In this document: positions 45,319 through 58,500 of the stretch, piece by piece
Layout of the letters: each line of letters begins with the position of its first letter
Position numbering within the stretch: the stretch's first letter is position 1
DNA from: Terebella lapidaria
Taxonomy: Eukaryota; Annelida; Polychaeta; Terebellida; Terebellidae
Assembly (NCBI GenBank): GCA_949152475.1
Contig: OX424558.1
Location: 31,444,651-31,508,650, forward strand
Direction: 5' to 3'
DNA: 64,000 nt
Notes under the pieces: generated by a model
Seen by the model: only the letters and a program-made list of their open reading frames with translations
Databases searched by the model: none
What the model was told of the DNA's origin: nothing
Made by a program: the position numbers and the translations under genes

Positions 45319-47297
45319 TGATTATCGATCTATTATATGGATCATGCTAGGTTAAGTATTATATCTTCATTGTATTTTTGTGTTTTGATTATTGTATTTT
45401 AGGATGTTCATGTTGATTGTATTGTTTATATAGGCAAAGTAATGTACCCGAGGCCTGCTTATCGAGGCCTGCTTATAAACTTGATATATTTTCGAATATA
45501 TAATGTATGTTATATATTCTACCACAGCCACTTTTTTCGCCATGCCTCAATATTTAACCCGCTAATCAAGTGTTTATTCACTGTTCAAAATCATCATAAA
45601 CAGTCGTTTTCGAGTCGCAAGTCATGTCCAAACAAAACGAGTGAAGACTACATTTCGGCTAACTATAGTGTTAATATTGAGTTCACTGCGGAACACTTGT
45701 GTGTGTAATGTCATAAAATGTGAATGTATCAAATATTATTTCATATGGTTGACAATCTGAGATGACCTGCTGCAATTCATCAGTGTCACCACTAAAAGAA
45801 CAGTACTACAGATAATCTGCCTTGTTGATTATCCGGTTACATCCCACACATGTTTAATATACCTTTATGTTTATCTCTCACATACATAATCATGTGTACT
45901 TTTGTTGATATTTTGATATATAATCTAATGATCTACATGTATTTAAAATTTATTCTTGGTTATATAACAATATACTCGTATGTCAGTGTTATATATACGA
46001 ACGTTTATGTTGCATCATTTATTGATTGTGTTCAATGATATTGGGAGTATAATGAAAAATATATCAATATTATGGTGATAAGTCATTTCCTGTATATGTC
46101 AAATATGTTTGGAACGTTTTGTTGCTGAATATATTGCCATTGTTTCTATTATATTCCTAATATATCTTTTGGTATATATCGTTATAAGTATCATTATATA
46201 AATAATCATATATCAAACTTTATGTTTACTGTTATACTAAATTGTATACATATAATATGTATCTCAGTATAGCAGTATAATCATTATGTAACAGACTTTA
46301 TGTATGCATTTATATATTCCACTATATGCATCTAATTATATTCAATATATTCAATATATGTATCACTTTATATATATCATGATGAATCAGATTCTATATT
46401 AGATTACTTATGAATCACGCTAACTATTTATTATCTAGTTAGGGTTATGATGATAACAAACATGACGATTTTGTTGTTTTATGTGGGTACTGAAGGGACA
46501 GGCTTCTCACTAAATATTCGATGATATTTGAGTTCACCTCCAGATACTTTCTTGAATGTACACTTATGAAAAATGAAAAATATATTATGGTGATATTTTC
46601 TCTTTTGTGTATGTTGAATATGTTTGGAACCTTTATTGTTGAAAATATTGCTATTGTTGTTATTATATATCAAATATATTTATTACTATATATATTATAT
46701 ATATAAGACTATATTATTATATATGAGACTTTATGTATATATTTATATATTCCATTATGTGTATATTTATGTATTTTATTATATGCATCTAATTCTATTC
46801 AATATATTCATTGTATGTATTAAGTCATATATATCAGTATGTATCAGAACTCTACATTGGATTACTTATGATATATGTTAACTAATCATTATATAGTTGT
46901 TGATAATAATAAACAAACATAGCAATTTTTTGTTTTATGTGGGTATTGAAGGGACAGGCTTGTCACTAAATATTCGATGATATTTGAGTTCATCTCAAGA
47001 TACTTTCTTGAATGTACATTTACGAAAAATGAAAAATATATTATGGTGTTTTTTATTTCTTGCTTATGTCAAATATGTTTGGAACGTTTACTGTTGAATA
47101 TATTGCTATTGTTGTTATTATGTATCAATTATATTTACTACTATATATCATTATATATAAGACTCCATATATATATTCATATATTCCATTACATGTATTT
47201 ATGTATTCCATTATATTCAATATATTCATTATGTATCAAATTATCAAAATTCTTTATTGGATTATTCATGAGATATATTAACTAATCGTTATATAGT

Positions 47298-47339
<42 letters not shown>

Positions 47340-49116
47340 AACATGGCCATTTTGTTGTTTTATGTGGGTCTTGAACTTACCAGCTTGTCACGAAATATTT
47401 GATGATATTTGAGTTCATCTCAAACTACTTTCTCAAATGTCTTTTATGGAATAGTACAATGAGCAAATTCAAACTTGAACAATCCGGTACATTGCCTGTC
47501 AGCAACCTCTCGGTCAGCAGTTACACGGAACTTGGACAATGACCACAAATATATAACCTCAGCATGATTGAAGAATTGTCTCCAACATAGATTCCATGTT
47601 GGACGTGCGCGAGGCAGTAAATATATTCGAAACTAATGTTGGTTTTGTACGAAACTAAACACTTACTTACGTACTTACATACTCAATTTCAAATCAAATA
47701 TTTCTTCACCAACACCAACAATAAAAAAAAGTCACCATACGTAGACAGGCGATTCAAGGGCGACAAAATCATGCACATAACGAGACTATTCATAGGAACA
47801 CCAATGCTTACATAACAAAGTCAAAATCCAAAGTTCGTAGTTTTGACAATATAGGCTGTTTTGACCTTTCAATGTCATTGAAGGTCAAATGCAAGATCAC
47901 CACTGAATCTGGTTTCCCATTTATGAGCAAATAATTAAGTTCGAAATGAATGATAATAGCGTATCATATTTCACAGAATGTCACTCTTTGTGACCAGTTG
48001 GAAAGGAAAACCCACAAAATGTGACTCACACAAACTATTAGAAAATATGATTACGTTTGAAGTATGCTTCACCTACAGTGATTACGTAGTAAGTCCATAG
48101 GAGTTACACATGAAGCACGAGTCAACACTCAGGTTACTTCCAGAAATAGATGCGTATCCATGTCTGGAGTTGATAGAGTTATGGCGAATGAACACATCTC
48201 TGGAAAGGCTGGAGGTGTCCCCTAATCCCCCGAAATCAGCTTTTTCAGCTAGCTTGCATAATACTTTTGAATATTAAATATGTTTCCGGGGGCTCAACGG
48301 TTGTTTGTGTCTTTTTTAAAAACTGGAAGCCGTCAAAATAATTCACAATCATCTTTCAATCTATAACTCAACTTTTATTGCAGATAGAGACATTATATTG
48401 GTGTCTAATCCCATTTGTTCGATGACGGGAATTCCGATGGTGTTATTGTTGAGTACCTGCTGAGTGACTGTTGCTTACTTCAGGAGTGAGTACTCAGTGA
48501 GTGACATCACCAGCAACAATGGCCCATGGAGATATGTGACCTAGTTTCTTGGTCTCTGATTAGTTTACCTATTTATGACGTCATTTCTGAGGACCATAGC
48601 ACGGTGGTTATATGACGTCACGGTCTGATCTTCCCCGAACTTATGGTCCTTGCCGCCATCATTCAGAAGTCGATAGACTGTCATTGTACTGGGTTAAACA
48701 AGGAAACGTCGAGTTGACGTGAGCGGAAATAATCAGGAGGAACACGTTGGAAATCCAGACAGCTCTCGAGCAAGATGGTAACTTGTTGCCGAGTTTTATG
48801 CAGATACCAATCAATATAGTAGTGATTCTTGAGCGACGCATTGACAGTAACCCCAACTATATAGTATCGTCTTGCAGACAACACCACAGTTTGTAATTCC
48901 AGTGGAAATTTAAACAATGTTTTGAACACAATGAATAGTGAATTGGTGAGAATTCATACTTGGTTATGTGAGAACAGGTTATCACTAAACGCAAGCAAAG
49001 TAAATTTATTATATTCTCTCCACATATTAAGGCGCAAGCTGAATGGAAAGTACGGTCAATTTGTGTATAATTCATGGAATTGAAATTGGATAGAACAACG
49101 TGGAGATGGATATTGT
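45319..49116. other. Intergenic region between gene A and a satellite element
   Basis: Very AT-rich to about 47450. From 47700 to 47900 there is a scrap with family 2 motifs (GGCGATTCAAGGGC). The remainder to 49116 is unremarkable, with no gene or recognisable repeat. Confidence 0.5.
46080..47430 (+). repeat. AT-rich tandem repeat, units of about 425-456 bp
   Basis: GTTTTATGTGGGT recurs at about 46475, 46931 and 47356, each time followed by an ACTAAATATTCGATGATATTTGAG-like stretch, AAAAATATATTATGG and ATATGTTTGGAAC. Roughly two full and two partial units. An AAT microsatellite lies at about 47303-47337. Confidence 0.8.
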
Positions 49117-50856
49117 AAAAAAAATCAGCCCAAAGGCTAAGGAAATTTACCGGACAATATTTGTGCTATATTTTAGATATTAGCCATTTTGTCCCATGAT
49201 CTTAAAAACAAAGTCACTGGTTAAATTCAAGGTTAGGAGAATATTCAGCATATATGTTATTTCCTACATGTCCACAATTGATTGCTAAATGGTAAATGCA
49301 ACAATAAGATATATATAGTAGCAATTTTGTGGGGTGACCTTGAAAATAAAGTCAAAGGTCAAGTTCAAAGTTATACAAATATTCAGCATATATCATTTCC
49401 TATATGTTCACAACTCACTCCTAAGCTATAAAGTGGATAATAAGCGAGATATTATGCCATTATGTGCTCTGATCTTGAAAATAAGGTCAAAGGTCAAATT
49501 CGAGGTCATCAAAATATTCGGCATACATAATTTCCTAAATGTCCACAATTGACTCTCAAGCTATAAAGTCGATAATAATCGATGGAGATATAACCTTGGA
49601 GATAGGATCAAAGGTCAAGTTCAAGCTCATGAGAAAATCAAACATATATCATTTCCTCTATGTGCACGATTAATTCATAATTTGTTGAGGTCAAAGGTCA
49701 AATTCAAAGTCATCAGAATATTTAGCGTACATCATTTCCTACTGGTCCACAATTGATTCCCAAGCTAAAAAGCCGATGATAAGCGGGATGTTAGCCATTT
49801 TGTGCTCTGACCTTTTGTGCTCTGAATATTCAGCTAAATATTTGATTTCCTCACAAAAATTGATTCCTAAACTGTAAAGTCAATATAATAAGCGATATTT
49901 TAGCCATTTTGTGCTCTAACCTTGACAATGAGGTCGAAGGTCAAATGTTCGGCATATAGCATTTCCTATATGTCCACAATTGATTCCTAAAGTTGGAATC
50001 AATTTTAAAATCAACCAAATTTAGCATTTTTGTTTGTCACGAAAACGTGAATTCAAAGTACATCTCAAGATAGTCGGAAATATATAGGAAATATGCACAG
50101 TTCGACAACAGATACTCAGAAAATTGCCGTTGATCGTGCATGAAAACAGTGGATAGAGAATGATCGGCCAAGCCTACATTAGTGTACATTGCCGGTTGCC
50201 GCAGTATCTAGACAAATACCAATGACGTCAAGAAACTGTGTGTAGAACTCGCCCACAAGGCGGGCCGCTTTGAGGAAAAAATTGCTGCGAAATAGACTGG
50301 CCCGAGTTTGAATATTTACTTGACAACTAAATTTGGGCACGTAATACATATTTTCAGACCTAAATTTGTATGATTTCTCGTTCTATAGACAATATAAAGC
50401 TACGGCAGAAAGAATAAATTTTGTCAAATCCAAAAGTGATTAAAGCTTTAAGTGAGATATTAACAATAATGTGTCCCATTATAAAGCATAGGAAAATTTA
50501 ACATGGGATAGTCCTTTTTGGGACTCGTCGAAAAACTCAAAATGGCCACCACACGCAGACCGTCGGATCAAGGGCAACGGAATTTATACACATCGCAAAA
50601 GTGTATGAGGAGAATTTTTCGAAGTGAAAATCTCAAAATCTGGCTTAAAAATGGCCGCCAAAGTACAAAATTTGACCGGTTTTTCGACAAAAATGGCCGC
50701 CATTTCGGAAAAATGTGAATATAAAAAAAACTAAAAAATACCACCCTACTTTTGAGCTATTTGTACAAAAAAAAATGTAAATGGACGACGCCGACGGCGC
50801 CGACAGACGCAACGCCACAGCATTAGGTTTTCGAACCAAAGGTTTGGCAACCTAGA
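49117..50856 (+). mobile_element. Family 2 satellite element (HINE-like), diverged copy
   Basis: Starts with CAGCCCAAAGGCTAA then TTTACCGGACAAT. It has diverged 134-bp satellite units (to about 50030), then about 400 bp not seen in other copies (50030-50440), then the common block with AAAATGGCCGCCATTT. It ends in the hairpin TTCGAACC...GGTTTGG near 50825-50852. Non-coding. Confidence 0.6.
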
Positions 50857-50979
50857 AAAATCCATAACATTTTTCGGTAGCAGTGCTGATGAACAGCTGA
50901 CATGGATCAGTAGTTTGTGAAAAAAAATCTGTATGCTTTAAAGAAACAAAACATTTTCTACCGTCGTCCGACATGTGAA

Positions 50980-51890
50980 CTCTATACTTCGCTCTGATTC
51001 ACAGTATTATGTCATACGGTATTGTAGCTTGGAGGAATACCAAAGCGGTATAGACATTATTCACAATACAAAAACGTGTCATTAGAATTCTTTCCAAATC
51101 AGCTTGCAGAGCTAAAAACAACCGATATGTATGAATTGCAGGTTGCCTCATTTGCTAATGATTATACTTGCAACTTCCGAAATCCTTCGCAAACAGGTAT
51201 CCCAAACCCAACTCACAGCAAATTTATGACAAGACGTAGTACAAACAGAAATCTTGACATTCCAAAGAAATAGAACATGTCACAGAACCTCCGTTTACCA
51301 TATGATTCTTGGATTATGGCATAAATAACCTACAAAAATTTGATAATGGAACACAACCACCGGAAATTCCAATAGTCTTTCAAACATTATTTCACATTCC
51401 GTTATGAAAAAGACGTAGGCCTACCGTTATCTGAAAAAAAACGGAACAACAAATGTACTAGTATTGAATTTATTTGATCATTTGTATCCTTGCTCTCGGA
51501 ATAAATGTTCTGCGTCTTCGAGTTTCCAATCGCATCGCTGTCTGGACCAACCGCTGTGATACCCCCTGGACATATTGACACCCACTTTTTGAAATCATCT
51601 TCAATTAAGGTCTAGGTCACGGCTCGCTGGCCTCGACTGACACGCGCTGTTGCGCTGTCCCGCAGCATATCACTTCATATCAACATCTGTTATGTATGTT
51701 TCTCCCCTATCTCTCTTTTATTTGTTCCAATTATATGTTCACCGATCATGGGGCTGACAGGAAGACAGCTAAGGCAATATGTCTATCAACACCTAATCGC
51801 CTAAAAGTTGTATGTGGGCCTATTCTGTATTTCGCGATGTTTCGAATAAACAATTACTAGCTGCGGATGAGTGTGATGGCTTTTTTTATG
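50980..51890 (+). pseudogene. LINE 3' fragment (ORF2 C-terminus and 3' UTR)
   Basis: Broken frames read MSYGIVAWRNTKAV, IQKRVIRILSKSACRAKN and LYELQVASF-like text, typical of the C-terminal region of jockey/CR1-type LINE reverse transcriptases. A long AT-rich non-coding tail follows. The 5' part is missing and several frames are interrupted, so it is dead. Its 3' portion lies within the segment that is repeated in gene B intron 1. Confidence 0.6.
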
Positions 51891-52170
51891 AATAATGCAG
51901 AATCGGACAGCGGCATCTAAGGTCACATTTAACGCTGAGGCAACAAACAATTAATTAATAAGATTGGCAAACCAGTCTCATATCTTTTCATGAAACAAGA
52001 TTAAAAAATTAACATTACGTGAAATTAAATATAATACTGTCTGCCTTTCATGTACATTCAATCAGAAAGGAAACAGTTATATCTATAGTGATTTCATAAT
52101 TCTAATTTAGTTGCACCTTGCGCGGAGGACAATGTATGATCTTTGTCTTTGTTCGTCTTGAAGACGGCCC
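51307..52170 (+). repeat. 864-bp segment upstream of gene B, first copy
   Basis: Nearly identical to 53329-54191. It comprises the LINE tail plus about 280 bp (51890-52170) of gene B 5' flank; the latter is also similar to the 5' flank of gene A (about 31800-32080). Confidence 0.9.
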
Positions 52171-52459
52171 TGATTGATAGAACACGGGAACAGGAACCGA
52201 CATCACACCCACCGGAAAATCAAGCCTGTGACACACCGACATACAATTTATGGGCAATTTCCCTTCGAGTCGTTAGCTAGAAATTGAATTCTACGTTATG
52301 TATTGAATTCGAGTTATTAGGAGCTATTTCTGGTTTGGTTCCTTTAAACAATCAAGAAACCTGCGCCTGTCTAATTCAATCACACATTTCGCAATCATGA
52401 TTAGGAAAACAAACAACCAATGAAAAACGCCCTGTCGTCATTATGAAACTGATTCTCGT

Positions 52460-52465
52460 TATAAA
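52460..52465 (+). promoter_or_regulatory. TATA box of receptor gene B
   Basis: TATAAA lies 65 bp before the start codon aligned with gene A; CAACCAATGAAA (CCAAT) is about 45 bp upstream of it. An earlier ATG at 52501 would leave almost no 5' UTR, which favours 52525 as the start. Confidence 0.6.
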
Positions 52466-52524
52466 AACCGACACCGAACAGCAGAAAACTGAGGCTTTGG
52501 ATGGAGCTTGCCCAGGTCGCAGCA

Positions 52525-55500
52525 ATGTGGCGACGGGCTGTGCAATTTTTGGCAGCCGTCGTGGTATTCGGCTCGCATGAAGGGTCTATGGTAGTGGAGC
52601 AACTCAAGCTGGGACTCATCACGCCTATGGGCGGCAAGGAGGGCTTCCAGAGGTGTGCCTCGGCCTCCACCATGGCTCTGGAACAAGCCAAGCAGGACGG
52701 CTTCCTCACCAACGTCAACGTCAGGTAACGTCGACCCATTCATAAACTCCTATGTGAATTCAGGTCCAGAACGAGTTTCCTGCCCAAATATTGCACTCAT
52801 GAAGATTTCCGAAACAATATGCCGTGCAGACAACCCTTGTTGTACCTTTCTCATGAATTTGGTTTCCTTATCAACTAAATCTGTTTGAAACCCATAAGCC
52901 TATAATTTTGTGATTTTATTGTTTTGGTAATATAAATAGTCATAGGGTTATAATAGGTTACCAGGAAAATGTATAGTGTTGAGGTACAACTGTTCTTTTC
53001 CTAAGTGCTATTTTGATCTTTCAAGGCTAAATTCGAGGTCACAACTGAAATCAATACATGTATATATGACTCCCATTTGGACGCGTCAATATTCAAGTTC
53101 TAAATTGAAGAAATTCACTACTGTATTTGTGGTAATAGATTGATACCTACATTCATACCACTGAGTCGGTGTCACTGCTGGCGGACGTTAAATCTGTCCC
53201 CGAGGATACCATCAACTCAGTAGCCTTCTGGCTATTGATTAGGTACTTATGTACTTGTCATATATCTGTTCCACGGGGTTTGTTTCGGATTTCTAAAATA
53301 TTTTCATAGGTTGTTGGGCAGTTGTATATCTTGGATTATGGCATAAATAACCTACAAAAATTTGATAATGGAACACAACCACCGGAAATTCCAATAGTCT
53401 TTCAAACATTATTTCACATTCCGTTATGAAAAAGACGTAGGCCTACCGTTATCTGAAAAAAAACGGAACAACAAATGTACTAGTATTGAATTTATTTGAT
53501 CATTTGTATCCTTGCTCTCGGAATAAATGTTCTGCGTCCTCGAGTTTCCAATCGCATCGCTGTCTGGACCAACCGCTGTGATACCCCCTGGACATATTGA
53601 CACCCACTTTTTGAAATCATCTTCAATTAAGGTCTAGGTCACGGCTCGCTGGCCTCGACTGACATGCGCTGTTGCGCTGTCCCACAGCATATCACTTCAT
53701 ATCAACATCTGTTATGTATGTTTCTCCCCTATCTCTCTTTTATTTGTTCCAATTATATGTTCACCGATCATGGGGCTGACAGGAAGACAGCTAAGGCAAT
53801 ATGTCTATCAACACCTAATCGCCTAAAAGTTGTATGTGGGCCTATTCTGTATTTCGCGATGTTTCGAATAAACAATTACTAGCTGCGGATGAGTGTGATG
53901 GCTTTTTTATGAATAATGCAGAATCGGACAGCGGCATCTAAGGTCACATTTAACGCTGAGGCAACAAACAATTAATTAATTAGATTGGCAAACCAGTCTC
54001 ATATCTTTTCATGAAACAAGATTAAAAAATTAACATTACGTGAAATTAAATATAATACTGTCTGCCTTTCATGTACATTCAATCAGAAAGGAAACAGTTA
54101 TATCTATAGTGATTTCATAATTCTAATTTAGTTGCACCTTGCGCGGAGGACAATGTATAATCTTTGTCTTTGTTCGTCTTGAAGACGGCCCCGAGGATAC
54201 CATCAACTCCGTAGCCTTCTGGCTATTGATTAGGTACTTATGTACTTGTCATATATCTGTTCCACGGGGTTTGTTTCGGATTTCTAAAATATTTTCATAG
54301 GTTGTTGGGCAGTTGTATACTAATTCCATCAGGTGTACAGTAAAAACAACTACATTTAACACACTGTCTGCCCCTGATGAGGCCAGTGTGTCTTTGGATT
54401 AACTTTTTGGTCGGGCTTTGTTTCTATTGCAAAATGTTGTATTTTACGTTTGTTATTGGCATCATCAAACTCTACTGTATTTGTGGTAATAGATTGATAC
54501 CTACATTCACACGCTACAATGGCGTTTACAATGGCTTACAATGGCGAAGAAAAAATTTAAGGGTGGGACATGGCTCAAAACAGATTGAAACAGATCGAGT
54601 AATCAATATGATCGCCGCACGAAGACTGGCGATTCAAAGGCAACGAAACTTATCTATATCACAAAGGAACATATGGGGGCACCTTTTGCATCATGTAGAA
54701 ATGTTTTCAACAAATTTTGAAAAACTGGTTGCCAATGTCCGAAATTTGGCATTTTTCGTCGAAAACAGCAGCCATTTTGAAAAAAGTGCCAAAAAAGAAA
54801 ACACCCACACCCGATTTACTTTGTGGTATTTTGGTGCCAAAAATTCAATAAGATTCGGCTCTAAACTTCAATGTCATGGCAATAGGATATTGGACGATAG
54901 TTAAACTAAGAAATATATAATCGTCACAAAGTCCTGATATCTGCAAATAAGTGGACTGGCGTAAGACCAATATTCATACTATTAGGGAACTGTTGTTTCA
55001 GTATCATCTGGGCTAACGACTACTGTGACGGGAAGGAGTCCCTAGGCCGTGTGGTGGATCTCTGGGAGAAGGAGGACATCGACGGCTTCTTCGGTCTGCC
55101 CTGCTCTGTCGGTAGGTAGATTATTCAGCTCCAGCAGTGTTTGCTTAAAATTATTGAAACGATAGTGGTGTTGTACATACAAATGTACGATAGGTACCAC
55201 CAGCCAATTCGCAATTGTCGGCCTAGTCAAGTCGCAATAGGCCTAGTCATTATGAAATACCAATATTCACTTTCAGCTTCGATCAATGCTGGTAAGATTA
55301 TCGCGTACTGGGACCTGCCCCTGCTGTCCTACTCTTCCGTGGACCCGGTCCTGGCCGACAAGGACACCTACAACACCCTGGTCCGGCTCATGAGTCCCTA
55401 CAACAGGATGGCTGACGCCATGGTCGAGCTGTTTGATTACTACCAGGTGAGGACTGTGGATAGTCTACGAACGTGTTGGTGTGTTTGTTTGTTCTAGAAA

Positions 55501-58500
55501 TCTCCCTCTCCTCCTGGGCGTGAACGATGAACATCGAACCAGTACCCAAGTATAAAGTATACCGGATGAACAAAATCGAGTCCGCTATCCAAGTCCAGTG
55601 TCAGGCAAACTCGAGAAAATTTCATCGAACTTCATGGCCCTCCAAATATAGCTCAGAAGGAAGTGGAAACGGTCTTGCTCCATTGGTTGTTTATTGATTG
55701 ATTAGACCTTCCTGTTTGGTTATTTTGAATCCTGTTTCATAACAGTATAACAAACAGGTCTAAACATAGTGATGTACATTTTTTACTGTCTTGAACAATC
55801 ATAATTGGTTAATATAACTGAAGACTTTCAAAAATAAAATTAACCATATTCATATCTGAAGATTTTCAATAAGAAAAATAACCATATTCATAACATCCGT
55901 TTCAGTCTATTTAAATGGAGCATCTCATTTTTTTTAATAATATGGGTTTAACTCCACAGCCGTGAATCGTGTACCATAAACGTTTGAAATTAACTCCAGA
56001 GTTTTCGAATATGTTTTAGTAATGTAGGCCCCCTATATCTTGTCGTATCACCCACCCTCGCCAGTGGCACCGGGTGGTCCTCGTGATGATGCCTGACCCC
56101 GACTTTTACTGTGACATCGCTGGCCGAGCCTTCGAGGAGCGATTCACCGAGCGAAACGTAACAGTTGCTGATTGGATGAGGTCCTCTGATCATATGACCC
56201 GGGACAGGATGGACACGTGGCTCGAGAGAATCCGCCACAAGGGCCGCAGTAAGTAGTACTTGAGCAAAGTAGACTTACTTATACAACATTTTGATGCGGT
56301 TTGCCTCTCTCTATGGCATTTTATTGACGTCCTGATATGATATGATCGTTTCGTCCCCAAACACTACGACTCGTAGACGAATGTCTATCAAAATGCGATC
56401 AAAATGCCTTCCAAAAACACATCTGAATCAGTATCCAGAAGACTTATCTATCTGGTCCATTATGTTTGAACAAATGTAGGACCTATACTTTCATCTTCAA
56501 TACTATTCAAACAATCATACTAAAGCTATTTAGTCCATAGTCTACGACGTACTTGTACATGTATACGCCCAGTCATGTTAGGCACCACCCAAGCCCATTG
56601 AACTCATCTTCCTTGCAGTTATCGTGGTGTGTGCGGTGGACGATGACCTGCTGCACTTCATGCTGCGGGCTCAGAAGTTCGGGATGACGGGGAATGACTA
56701 CGTGTACATCACCCCCTCGCTCTGGTCGGCTGAGAACCTGGACCGGCGCTGGATGAATACCCAGATGAACAGCCAGGATAGCCACAAGGCTAGGGTGGCA
56801 TATGGTCCGCTTTTACAGGTACGAGCTGCCATAGCTCAGTGTACAGTCATCTGGGCTGGAGGTTCAGTTTTGCTGACTCCAGCACTGGTTTACTAGCTAG
56901 ATATTCAGAATACAAGTTGAGAAACAAGACATAGAAAGCTTGGAGTATGGACATATTCACTGTATGTGACAATAAACCCGCTCTCTTCCCCTCCTCCCCA
57001 GATGGCAATGGGTTTCATGACAGACCCCGAGTCTGTGGCTTTCATGGAGGAGGTTCCCGTCAAACTGGCCGAGGAACCCTGGAATTACCACGAGTCTCTG
57101 GAAAAGGGAATCATGGTGGGTAAACTGACCATAAAACAGCGAATATACGTATATGCTTCGTTGGAGGTATTCATGGTATGGCAGAAGAATATTTCTGAAG
57201 GAGTGAAAAAGAAACATTTGGATAGATAATCATTGATAGCTGGTATAACCAATTTGCATGGGTTGATCATTTCGAATAAATTGAAACCACCGTATTGCAT
57301 AACATTACCAGTTTGTTACATGATAGTTGACAAATCATTGCTGGTCACTGTCATTCCACTGATCCCCGATTGTATTGCAGGGTTCCCCGTTCTCGCTGTT
57401 CTTGTACGACAGCGTCTATCTGTACGCTATGCTGGCGGACGAGATGATCCGGATGGGAGTCTCTCCGCGGAACGGATCCATGCTGTACGACCTTGCCAAA
57501 CAGAAAATATTCCAAGGTACTGGAACTGTTCACCTGCATCCACCAACAAACCAACCCTCTATCACCCTACACCAACCTACAAATATTGTTTCCATGGTAA
57601 CCCACTCACTGCCAATCCCCAGGCAAGTCCGGGATCGTGACGCTGGACGATAATGGAGACCGGATCGCTAACTACCGCCTGTGGCACCTTCCCCCGACCT
57701 CAGCCACGTACCAGGAGCTGATGGAAATCGTCATGACCGACACCTCAGGGGACGTACGTGCCTCAGTTACTAATGATACTGTGGAATAGCAACATATTTT
57801 CTACATTTGTATTTAGGAGACGGTAAACAGATAGACATGGATGAGGAGAAAATGAAAATTCATTATCAAAACATGAGAGCGAATCTTAGAGATGCATAAA
57901 TATACGGAGCCATTCACCGTACTATGAAGATCATTGTACAGAAGTTGTACTGAAAGATCAAGACCTAGCATTCGATATTGGTTGCAATGATCTATTCATA
58001 CAATATTATCTTTCGTCACATTGACTGGGGAAAGAAACAGGTGTACATGTACGTATATCACGTCGAAGAGAATGTTGTTGAAGATCTGTCATGTTGACAT
58101 TTGATCTGTGTTGACAGCGAGTGCGGATCCACCACCAGAGAGACTGGGGAATGAACGGGCCGCCCAGAGACAGCCCAGTCTGTGGCTTCTTCGACGAGCT
58201 GTGTCATGACGATACCACCAGTAAGTGAGACGTCACACACTAAATCAAAGAATATACTAGTACGTCGTGAAAACATACACTTTATAAGTAGCAAAATCTT
58301 GCCAACAACTAGAGCTTAAATGGTCCTTCCAAGATTGAAATGGAACCATGATGGTAGCGATCAGCAGGAAGTTGCTATTCCATTTTTCATTGACAATCAT
58401 GGTAACCGTATCAGTCGATGCAAGATCGATCAAACGTCGATTGATTGATTGATTCGGATCAATCTGTTTTACAGACGTGATTCTGGTTTCAGGGCGTGAC

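Noticed and set aside
53664-53882. Small gene in gene B intron 1
   Set aside because: It lies in the copied LINE-tail segment; the matching upstream copy has no support as a gene either.
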